Assembly: GCF_932526225.1 (NCBI RefSeq)
Contig: NC_064040.1
Coordinates: 4,957,681 to 5,021,680 of the forward strand
Reading direction: 5' to 3'
DNA length: 64,000 bases
Source of the DNA: Nematostella vectensis
Lineage: Eukaryota; Cnidaria; Anthozoa; Actiniaria; Edwardsiidae
A program made the position numbers and the translations under genes. Shown piece after piece: positions 1-9,540 of the stretch. The notes under the pieces were generated by a model. It saw nothing but the letters and a program-made list of their open reading frames with translations, did no database searches and had not been told where the DNA came from. Each line of letters opens with the position of its first letter. The first letter of the stretch is position 1.

Positions 1-770
1 AGAAAGGAGATAAGGACATAGGGAAAGGGTATCAGGACGATGTAGGGGATCAGAAAATAGAAGGAGGGGCCAGTATATGGAGGTAGGGGATCAGGGCATA
101 GAAGAAGTGCATCAGGACATAGAGGGAGGGGCTCAGGACATAGAAGTAGGGCAGCAGGACATAGAGGGAGGGGATCAGTACATGGAGGGAGAGGATCACG
201 ACATAGAGGGAGGGAGCAGGACATAGAGGGAGGGGACCAGGACATAGAGGGAGAGGACCAGGACATAGAGGGGGGGATCAGGACATAGAGGGAGGGGAGC
301 AGGACATAGGGGGAGGGGACCAGGACATAGAGGGAAGGGATCAGGACATAGAGGGGGAGGGCCAGGACATAGAGGGAGGGGATAAGGACATAGGGGGAGT
401 GGACCAGGACATAGAGGGAGGGGACCAGGACATAGAGGGAGGGGACCAGGACATAGAGGGAGGGGACCAGGACATAGATGGAGGGGACCAAGGCATAGAG
501 GAAGGCGGTCAGGACATAGAGGGAGGAGATCGGGACATAGAGGGAGAGGATCAGGACATAGAGGGAGGAGATCGGGACATAACGGGAGGGGATCAGGACA
601 AAGAGGGGATCAGGACATAGACGGAGGGGATCAGGACATAGACGGAGAGTATCAGGACATAGAAGGAGGGGACCAGGACAAAGAGGGAGGGGAACAGGAG
701 ATAGAGGGAGAGGATCAGGACATAGAGGGAGGGGATCAGGACATAGAAGGAGTGGATCAGGATATAGTGG
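1..770. repeat. 21-bp polypurine minisatellite in intron 2 of ABCC copy A
   Basis: Tandem array with a 21-bp unit, core GGACATAGAGGGAGGGG, followed by an ACCA or ATCA linker. The + strand is almost pure purine. Because 21 is a multiple of three, every frame stays open over long stretches and gives low-complexity peptides; these are not genes. The array lies just upstream of the exon-3 acceptor and is homologous to the arrays at 15.1, 27.3 and 40.6 kb. Its left end is cut by the window edge. Confidence 0.95.
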
Positions 771-874
771 AAGAAGGGTGGGCAGGGGATAACAACATAG
801 AGGGAGGAACGCAGGACGCTATATCACAGTCACTACTCATTGCATTTATGAACTACCTGCCTGGTCATTTTCAG

Positions 875-3800
875 GTGTTAGGTGTAAAGCCGTGCAAGTA
901 CTTAAGGGGGAAGACGTTGAAGGTGATAGACAAGCGCATTACACTTATCAGCCAGATAATCCACGGTATTCGCTCCATCAAAATGCACGCCTGGGAAACG
1001 CCTTACTACCAGGCCGTCCAGAGATTACGAAGGTTAGATTACATCGGGCAGACAGACGACGGAGGGGAGGGGAGACGGGAGAGCGCCCACACTGACATCT
1101 GGACAGACAGCAGAGTATCTCTTACATCTGTTGGACAGACGTATATTTTGGTTATATAGATAAAAAATACGGACAGACAAAAGTTTTACTTCGCGGCTGT
1201 TTCTTATACCACAAGACCTTACCATATGGCCCTCGATTTCTTTGCAGGATGGAGAAGAACGTATATATAAAGAAGTTCATGATAACTTCATTCTTCGAAT
1301 CACTGTACCAGAATACTCTTCCTATATTCAGTGCTACCCTCTGCTACGTCTTCACCAATCGACCTCTAGATCAAGCGATATTCTTTACGCTTTTCGCGTA
1401 CTTTTTAGAGATTAGAATACTGGTTGCCTGGCATTTCACTAGGGGATCGCAACTTTTAACGGATTGCGCTGTCTCCTTGAAAAGAATTCAGGACTTTCTA
1501 ACTGAGGTCGACAAGCAAAGAGATCTTGAGCAAAGCTTAGATGGTGAAGGGAGTTCCAGTAGAGAGAGACTTCTATCAGAGCAGAATTCAAGCGATTGCC
1601 GTATCCAAATATCAACCAATGATCATCAGCGATCATCAGAAATTGATAGAGGATGTCTACCCGAAGAATCAACTTCTCGGAAAACTGAATCCGGCGATTG
1701 CATCCTTGGCAAAATAAACCTTGACCTGTCCGGGAATCGTCTGGCTCTAGTGATAGGCCCTGTTGGCTCTGGCAAATCAACGCTTCTCTCTGCCATCTGC
1801 TGCGCAAGCTCTAGTTACAAAGGCAAAATAAAAACAAATGGGTCTATTGCTTACGTTTCACAAGAACCTTGGATATTCCAAGGGACCGTTCGAGAGAACA
1901 TCATGTTCAATTCATTTTACGATGCTGAGAGGTACCAGAAAGTAGTCGAAGCCTGTGATCTAAAGGATGATTTCAAGGCGTTTCCGAATGGCGACCTCTC
2001 TGAAATTGGCGAGCGCGGTATTGCTATGAGTGGTGGTCAGCGGGCTCGTGTTAGTTTAGCACGCGCCGTGTACCTAGACGCGGATATCTATTTACTAGAT
2101 GACCCTTTAAGTGCGGTCGACTTCAAAGTAGCCAAACACATTTTCGAGAAATGCATTTGTGGAATCCTAAAAAGAAAACTGCGCGTCTTAGTCACTCATC
2201 ATTTGCAGTACAAAGAAATGGCCGACGAGGTCGTCCTCCTGGAAAATGGGAGCATGGTGGCTTGCAGCGGCTACAAGGAATTTACGGAGGAATACTTGAG
2301 TAGGATGACAAAAAATACGGGCAGCGCCAAGGAGATGGCACTTCTGTTAAAAGATGACAGCTCGGTGACGCAAGGCAAAGGTTTGCTGAGTGTGGTGGAA
2401 GAAAGAGATGTGGGAGCCGTCTCGCTTAGGACATACTGGGAATACCTGCGCGCTGGTCTGCCTGTAGTGGCCATCGCGTTACTGGGGCTTGCGGCGGTCG
2501 TTACTCCAGGTACGAAATCATCGTCATCATAAACGTTAATAGATAAATACTCAACATTACTAAGCACTAATTTCATTAGCATGATCAAGGCTCTGATTGT
2601 TACTGTCACATCATTACCACTTCATCTGTTATCATCTTAATCACCGTGTTCCAATGGTTTTATTATTTCATAAATTATTATTTCCGCAGTTCTTGAAGCC
2701 TCTCCCAGTTGGATCCTTGCAAAGTGGGACAGACTGACATGGGCAAACGCCGACCATCGTGGCATCATCGTCGCTTACATATCCCTGACATTCGCCGCTA
2801 ACCTGCTTCGGTATCTCTTCTCTTTTCTTGTCTACGTCACTGCTTTACAATGTAACACAAGGCTACACAACAAGATGGCCCAATCGCTGATCCACGCTCC
2901 TGTCTCGTTCTTTGACACAAATCCAGTCGGGCGGATCTTGAATCGCTTCTCTGCCGACATCGTAGAGATTGACAATATCCTTCCTCCAAATTTGGTATAC
3001 ACGCTCATCGTGTGTGACTTATTTGTGTCGTTGATTATCCCTACGCTTGCCAGCTATTGGCTGCTAGTTTCAGTCATCCTGCCGGTAGTAATGCTCGTAT
3101 GGTACGGGAAGGCATTTGTCCGTATTACCCGAGAAGTGACTAGACTGCAAGCGCTCGCCCGGTCAGCGGTGTTTTCACACATCTCAAGCACCGTCGAGGG
3201 TCTGACCACAATCCGTTTACACGACGCAAGAGATGAATTCATCAAGAAGAATCACAGGTTCGTATGAAGCCTTCTTGTGTATCAGGGAGTACTCCACATA
3301 TGTATCGAGTCTTGTACCGCTTATGTATCGAGTCTTGTACCGCTTATGTATCGAGTCTTGTACCGCTTATGTATCGAGTCTTGTACCGCTTATGTATCGA
3401 GTCTTGTTTAGACTTAAAGAGACACAGTCTTTTCTTTTTTGTTAACCTTTGAATTGTTTGCAGATACAATTACGAAATAACCACCCCAAATCATATTTTC
3501 AGCAAATTGTATTTTTTAACCCCTACCCCTAAATACTTTCAAGATTGCATAATATCTTTTAAAATTTGCAGCTACCAAGATTGCCGGAATCGCGCAACCT
3601 TCTTGGTGTTTTCTTCCATGGCCTGGCTGAAGATAAGAGCTGATTTGATATCAACAGCGGTGCTTACTATTACCAGCGTTGTTACAATACTGCTATCCTC
3701 GTCTGTCGGTGAGTAATTGAGTAACTGATGGATTGATTAGTATATTTATTGACGGATAATCCATCGATTGATTGATTGATCAGTTACAGTGTGTAAGTAG

Positions 3801-5196
3801 TATAGTAGTGCTAATTTAGACCATTTTTCTGTCACCTTTGTGCTGGGACCTTGCGTCAGTATCACGCGGGATATCTGCTCTGCATCTGCTCGAGAATTCC
3901 TCAAACAAACACCGAGATTTTCAAAACTCAATAAAGGCACAAAAATGATGTTTTATTTCTTTTATAAAATTATTTCTAATCCTTCGCAAAAGAAAAAGAA
4001 ACTTCACAACAGCGCGCGCTAATGTCGTCATTCCATTGCACGTCAGCTCGCGGGCAGAAAACAATTTGAAAAACTGGCTTGAAATTCCAAGCAATATTTA
4101 CTTCATCGTTTGGTTTTTCATCTATTTGGACATATTTTGCAATTTACTATCTACCTGGGACACATTTTTCTCCCGAAGAATAATATTTTTAGTGTTAAAA
4201 GGTTAAAGCTCGTTCGCCATAAATATGCGCCCCTTCTGCCGCCGCCACTGATCCTATAAGAACACGCATTCATACTATTCATTATTGACAGGTTTTATTG
4301 GATTGGCCATCACTTATTCCATGATGCTCGTGATAGATACCGCGTTTGTTATACAGTCCGCTGGCTTCCTTCAAGACGCAATGACATCAGTCCAGCGGGT
4401 AATGGAGTACTGCAGGCTCAGCCCGGAACCGGCCTATCAGATCACAAAAACACCACCATGTGGCTGGCCTCGACATGGAGCGGTGTCATTCAGTTACGTG
4501 TCTCTCCGATACTACAGCGATGGACCCCAAGTCCTGAAGGGCGTGACGTTCAGCATTGAGCCTCAGCAAAAAATCGGCATCGCTGGAAGGACTGGGGCCG
4601 GCAAGTCATCTATTGTGGCCTCGCTAATGCGCATGCCCGAGGCCTCATCCGGGATACACATAGATGATGTTGATATACGCGGGCTCAACCTGCAGTCTAC
4701 AAGACAGGTTGTCTCCGTGATTCAGCAAAACCCGACGTTGCTGAGTGGAACTATCAGGAGTAATCTTGACCCGCTCGACATGTACACGGACGACGAGATC
4801 TGGAGCGCTCTAAGCGACGTCAACCTCTCGCCAGTGATGGACAAGTGGGGCTATGACCTCGAACATCGCATTGAAGAGGGTGGGGTTAATTTGAGTGTAG
4901 GGGAACGGCAGCTGTTTTCACTGGCAAGAGCACTGCTGCAAAAGAACAAGATCATCGTCATGGACGAGGCGACGGCTAATGTGGACCCAAAGACGGATAA
5001 AATGATCCAGACCACCATCCGAGACAAGTTCAAGGACTGCACCGTGCTCATCATTGCTCACCGACTCAGCACCATCATGGACTGTGACCGCATCATGGTG
5101 CTACACAATGGACAAGTGGTGGAGATGGACACCCCTGAGGCACTGATGGGAAACGCCGACAGCTGGCTAGCACAACTATGGCAACATTCACACTAA
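875..5196 (+). CDS. ABCC4-like: ABCC4/MRP4-like ABC transporter, copy A (5' partial, exons 3-7)
   Basis: Exons read from splice sites and frame: 875-1032, 1248-2509, 2690-3257, 3572-3708 and 4292-5196 (stop included). Junction phases match and give one open frame. Exons 1 and 2 lie left of the window. Exon 3 encodes the end of the first long TMD1 loop (GIRSIKMHAWE). Exon 4 carries the rest of TMD1 and NBD1: Walker A GPVGSGKST, signature MSGGQ, Walker B LLDDPLSAVD with Asp in place of the catalytic Glu (usual for ABCC site 1), and His in VTHHLQ. Exons 5-6 form TMD2. Exon 7 is NBD2: Walker A GRTGAGKSS, signature LSVGE, Walker B VMDEATANVD, His in IIAHRLST. By family it is an ATP-driven exporter of organic anions and conjugates in the plasma membrane; substrates are unknown. 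It looks intact within the window. Confidence 0.9.
3299..3410. repeat. 23-bp tandem repeat just after the exon-5 donor, copy A
   Basis: Five copies of a 23-bp unit (core TATGTATCGAGTCTTGTACC) begin about 40 bp after the exon-5 splice donor. The same repeat is present once in B, three times in C and eight times in D, so copy number differs between paralogous introns. Confidence 0.9.
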
Positions 5197-5488
5197 TCGG
5201 GTAGCCAGTGGTCATAACGAACAGTGGGATGATAAGAGATTTGCTGAACTATCTTGTCGTTTTGCTAGAGCATATCAAGAAAATTTTGCCAAAAGTTGTC
5301 GTTTTTGCCAAACGTGCTCATTTCCATATAAGGAAACTAATATATCCCTTATTTGAAAAACCTGTATGATTCTTGTCATTTTTAAGGTTACCGTCGTACT
5401 GCAGGTGCTCCGTAAACTTTATGACTTGTATTCAGAAAGAAAAAACAGTTACTGTGACTATGTTTAGTCAGTTAAGAAGGTCTCTGAA

Positions 5489-5494
5489 AATAAA
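5489..5494 (+). promoter_or_regulatory. candidate polyadenylation signal, ABCC copy A
   Basis: AATAAA about 290 bp after the stop codon. The hexamer and its surroundings are conserved after copies B (20660) and C (34718). This supports, but does not prove, use as the 3' end signal. Copy D has diverged sequence here and I saw no such hexamer close to its stop. Confidence 0.5.
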
Positions 5495-5585
5495 CTAAGA
5501 TTCCTCGGTACCAGACCCCCAAAACACCACGATTTCTGCATATGAAACCAAATGGCCCAGGGGGGGGGATTCTTTAGGGTAAAAG

Positions 5586-5769
5586 TGATAGGGATGTTCG
5601 TCGGGAAATTCGAAAAATAACCCTAACAATACCGGTACACCAAAAATTGCTACCCTAAAAAGTACCCCAGAAGAACTAAAAAATACAAATTCTAAGAGAA
5701 AAGCTTATTTTTTCTATGATACTGAGACCCGATTTTGACCCCTAAAAAATACGACGAGCATCCCTATCA
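5586..5769. mobile_element. 184-bp MITE-like inverted-repeat element (copy 1)
   Basis: Terminal inverted repeats TGATAGGGATGTTCGTCG (5586-5603) and its near-complement ending at 5769 (one mismatch) bound a short AT-rich non-coding core. Copies lie at the same relative place after ABCC copies B (twice, through a local duplication) and C. It has no coding capacity, so it is a non-autonomous DNA element or a relic. Confidence 0.6.
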
Positions 5770-5812
5770 GGTCGACATGGGAAGACCCCCCACCAGTGTT
5801 CAATGGTTTTTG

Positions 5813-5867
5813 CCAACTAGTAGCACAGGTCTCCCAGGCTCTGAGCGAGTGCGGGTGAAAGGCTGGA
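5813..5867. repeat. 55-bp inverted repeat flanking the LINE fragment (left arm; right arm 8902-8955)
   Basis: The stretch with core CTGAGCGAGTGCGGGTGAAA recurs in reverse complement at 8902-8955 with a few mismatches. The two arms enclose the LINE fragment, the ribozyme-like sequence and the foldback element. Around 21.8-24.1 and 35.1-37.4 kb the left arm is kept, but the right arm is partly deleted. Its origin is unclear: it may be the end of an older element into which the LINE was inserted. Confidence 0.65.
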
Positions 5868-6542
5868 TAATTACTGTTATAAATTCATTAGAACAGGTGA
5901 CTTTAATTTTCACATTGATGACCCTGCTGACGCTGATGCTGTCAGACTGTTGGATATGCTCGATGCAGCTGGATTCGAACAAATGGTAGTAGGTCCTACG
6001 TACAGAAAAGACCACACCCTTGACCTAGTTGTTGTGTGGGACAGCGACTTGTCAGTGCGCGGAAGTCCTGAAATCATTGCATTCCATAACTCTGTATCTG
6101 ACCATAGTGCCATTATTTGTGATGTTGAGATGCCAAAGCCATGTGCCTCCAAGAAAATACTGTATCGGCGTCCGTTACGGAAAATTAACTTGGACTCTTG
6201 GTGCAATGACATCAGGGATTCCGCCATCTACAGTTCTGCTTCGAGTGATGACTCTGACTGCAACGTCTTATGTGACCAGTATAGCACTGTGCTGCACCAC
6301 TTCATCGATAAACATGCTCCTGTTCGCACTTTTTCAGTTACACTGCGGCCCTATTCACCTTGGTATGATGATAGTCTTAGGTTATTGAAAAGACAGAAAC
6401 GCAAAGCAGAACGGAGATACGTTTCATCGAGATTAGAAATCCACCGCTAGATGAACAAAGAGAAGAGTAGAGCTTACAGCACTGCACTGAATGTAGCTAA
6501 GCGGAACTTCTACAAGGATCAAATATCTGGTTCCTTTTCAGG

Positions 6543-8252
6543 GTGAAGCCGGTTCCGTTGCTACCATCATATGAATCACCTCAAGCTCTTGCAGAAGATT
6601 TCATCTCATTTTTCACTACCAAGATTCAGCATCTAAAGGACAACCTACGCTCATCGCCCCTGTTAACGATGGAGATGTCAGTGATGCCAGCTCAGCCACA
6701 ATGTGTGGCGTCATTCCCTGAGTTCTCTGCTGTATCAGTGAGTTATATACGTGAACTTTTACAACAATCCAAGCCTAAATCGTGCATATTAGATCCTGTG
6801 CCGACAAGTGTACTAAAACAATCCATTGACGCTATTGCCCCGGCCATCACTACCATTGTCAATGCATCTTTGTCATCTGGTGTTTTCCCTACCTCTCTCG
6901 ATTGTGGAGTGATCAACCCTTCCATCAACAAGCAGAGTCTTGACCGCGAGGCATATCCAAGCTACCGACCGATTACAAACGTTGCCTTCCTACCAAAAAC
7001 ACTTGAACGTCTCGCTGCTAACCAGACGATGAACTATCTCATCCCCAACGGCTTACTGGCTAAATTACAATCTGCTTATCGCCCCTTCCACAGCACAGAG
7101 ACTGCTCTTCTTCGCGTCTTTAATGACATTCTGACCGCTATTGACTGCCAACAGGAAGTAGTATTTGTTCTCCTTGACCTGTCGGCTGCGTTTGACACTA
7201 TAGAACATTCGTCTCTGTTGTCGCGTCTGCAACATCGTTATGGAATTAATGAGATGGCACTACAGTGGTTCAAATCATATCTCACTGGCAATACTCAACA
7301 AGTCCCTATAGACGGTGTTCTATCCTCCAGCCAACCACTGCGTTATGGCGTTCCTCAAGGTTCTGTACTCGGCCCGTTGTTGTTCTCTTTGTTTTTCGCG
7401 CCTATCGAAGATGTTGTTTGTGCACATGGTCTTGGTGCGATGATTTATGCTGATGACACGCAGTTATATGTGTCCATTCGCCCGTCTGAAGATCGGTCTT
7501 CAGTTCTATCAAGGCTTGAAGTCTGTGTCAAGGATATCCTCATCTGGTGTACGTCCAATGGCCTCGCTTGTAACCCCGATAAAACGGAAATTGTACATAT
7601 CTCATCTCGATTCACGTCAACCAACATAATTTCTGAAATCAACGTTAATGGACATTTCATCAAACCAACCCAGGCAGCACTCGACCTCGAAGTGATCATC
7701 GATTCGAGTTTATCTATGACAAAACATGTCAACAGCATCTGCAAATCAGCCTACAATTCTATAAGGAACATTGGCAGAATCCGGAAATACCTTGACCGAA
7801 ATAACTATGAGCAGCTCGTTCATGCTTTCATAACATCAAAACTAGATGCCTGTAATAATCCTCTGTCTGGACTCCAAGAAAAAAAAATCGCCAAACTACA
7901 GCGTGTTCAGAATTCTGCCGCAAGACTAATCGTTGGTGCTAAGAAGAGGGACGCTATTACACCCATTCTCAAGGAACTACACTGGCTACCTGTCGCTACT
8001 AGAATAGACTTCAAAATTCTTATCATCACACATAAAGCTCTCCACAACCAGGCTCCTGAATACATCACTGAACTCTTAACACCGTATACGCCATGTCGAT
8101 CCCTTAGATCAGCTAAAAAGAACCTTCTCGTCATTCCTAAATCACGAACAAAAACTTACGGGGACAGATCTTTTTCAAACTTTGCAGCTAAATTATGGAA
8201 CTCCCTCCCCCTACACATTAGAAACACCGACTGTCTCAGCAAATTTAAATAG
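6543..8252 (+). pseudogene. LINE reverse transcriptase ORF fragment (569 codons open)
   Basis: The frame encodes the RT and C-terminal region of a CR1/L2-like ORF2. Motif A is LLDLSAAFD (residues about 210-218), motif B GVPQGSVLGP (about 269-278) and motif C YADD (about 302-305) with both catalytic aspartates. The C-terminal part has the HWLPV and LWNSLP motifs usual in this LINE group. The open frame starts downstream of a nonsense codon and frameshift that cut it off from the endonuclease part, so it is a fragment. The other two copies (near 22-24 and 35-37 kb) carry extra frameshifts, one of them inside motif B. Confidence 0.85.
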
Positions 8253-8348
8253 TCTTTAAAGATGTACTTATTTTGTAGGTACTACAACAATTGATTAGTT
8301 TTTAAACATTAGAGCATTATCATAAGTATTAGTATTAAGATATATATA

Positions 8349-8403
8349 TACATCCCCTGATGAGTGGGCAACCACGAAACAGACCTGTAGGGAAACCTAT
8401 GTA
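8349..8403 (+). ncRNA. hammerhead ribozyme-like motif, type I
   Basis: All conserved elements are present in order. Stem I 5' strand is TACATCCC (8349-8356), then core CTGATGA (8357-8363). Stem II is GTGG/CCAC closed by a GCAA tetraloop (8364-8375), then core GAAA (8376-8379). Stem III is ACAG/CTGT with a two-base loop (8379-8388). The cleavage triplet is GTA, with expected cleavage after A8389. Stem I 3' strand is GGG (8390-8392), a six-base bulge, then ATGTA (8399-8403), which pairs with TACAT. The pairing is complete on both sides. It lies about 100 bp downstream of the LINE RT frame on the same strand. Activity is untested. The LINE-derived fragments near 24 and 37 kb lack it through a deletion. 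Confidence 0.75.
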
Positions 8404-8553
8404 GTTTGTATTTTTCTCAAACCAACACTATACATCAGTTATATATGTGTAAGATAGAGTTTTAGCGAAATTATTGAGTAGAATAGAGTAGGATGTTTGT
8501 AAAGCATTGAGATTTTTATGATGCTATATTAAATTATTATATTATATTATAAT

Positions 8554-8897
8554 GGCTTCCTGTGGTGAGCTTTTAACGGCTTTTCATAAGTATTCAAAAT
8601 ATCGCTTCTAAACTGTAATTTTTTAACTTTCAAATGTTAAAATATCCAAATAAAGGTGCTTAGATACTTAATGAACATCTGTGAAGTGATTATTTTCGAG
8701 ATTGTAGGACACCGAAATCTAGCGTTCGCAAATCACATTAAACGGCCCTAAACTCGAAAGTAGTCACTTCACAGATGTTCATTAAGTATCTAAGCATCTT
8801 TTTTGAGATATTTCATCATCAAGTTAAAAAATTACAGTTTAGAAGCGATATTTTGAATACATATGAAAAGAAGTTAAAAGCTTACCACAAGAAGCCC
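8554..8897. mobile_element. 344-bp foldback (long inverted-repeat) element
   Basis: Two arms of roughly 150 bp (8554-8703 and 8752-8897) are near-perfect reverse complements. Matching blocks include CTTAGATACTTAATGAACAT and ATATCGCTTCTAAACTGTAA, each answered on the opposite arm. A spacer of about 50 bp separates them. No coding frame and no clear target-site duplication were seen. This is the structure of a foldback or MITE-type DNA element. It lies between the LINE 3' region and the right arm of the flanking 55-bp inverted repeat. Confidence 0.8.
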
Positions 8898-8960
8898 ATC
8901 GTCCAGCCTTTCACCCGTACTCGCTCAGAGCCTGGGAGGCCTGTGCTAGTAGCTGGCGAG

Positions 8961-9535
8961 TCAGGTCTTTTGCCACCTTTACGACCTCGAGATGCGTACA
9001 TTATAATCCTTACAGGATATGTTTATCATATACCATCGATCTTTTCCCAATTTAGGGGGTTGATAAGCGCTGCTAAGAAAAAGTGAACCACATTTCAACA
9101 TCCCGTTTCGTCCGCCATTTTGTTTCAACTTGGGCATGGGTAACCGCGCCAGATTAGTTCAACACAGTAGTCCCGTACTGACGTAGGAAGTAGTCAACCC
9201 TCGGAAACCCAGGGGTATTTTCATATGATGCCCTGATGTGGTTTGTGATGTATGACGTTTGAGTTACGGTTCTTTTTGTTCAATTGAAAGACTCAAAATT
9301 AGCCTCGGAAAAACGGCACCTTTCTTCTCTAGAAACAGAAGGTAAAAAAAACTTCCTTTTACGAATTATTAACCCGTACTGCTATTATGCACAAGTCGAT
9401 CGATCACCGGGGCCATGTATCGGGGGTTTGAACAGCGTCACAGGCCCCGGTAGCCGGGAAAGTAACGAGCATTTAACACCACATGAATGCTTTCCCCGCT
9501 ATATCCCGGAGATCGGGGTGCCGTGGTTTCAATTG
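8961..9535. other. shared intergenic block upstream of ABCC genes (part 1)
   Basis: No gene. The block recurs almost unchanged at 24120-24695 and 37385-37960, in each case upstream of an ABCC gene. It contains a 9-bp GC-rich inverted repeat, ACCGGGGCC (9406-9414) and GGCCCCGGT (9443-9451). In the A-B interval it is separated from the proximal upstream region by a 3.18-kb transposon. A distal promoter role is possible but unproven. Confidence 0.5.
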
Positions 9536-9540
9536 ACTAG

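Larger units (their letters stand above)
5867..8550 (+). mobile_element. CR1/L2-type non-LTR retrotransposon, 5'-truncated and inactivated
   Basis: The sequence starts inside the endonuclease domain, with the motif GDFNFHID encoded from 5896 and later RKDHTLDLVV and SVSDHSAI, as in APE-type LINE endonucleases. This frame ends at a TAG at 6448-6450, where the other copies have CAG. A deletion of about 34 bp near 6510-6540 also shifts the frame before the reverse transcriptase part. The 3' part is the RT frame 6543-8252, followed by an AT-rich 3' region containing a hammerhead-like motif. The 3' end is not sharply defined and the right boundary is set at the next element. The truncation and disruptions make this copy incapable of autonomous movement. 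Confidence 0.85.
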
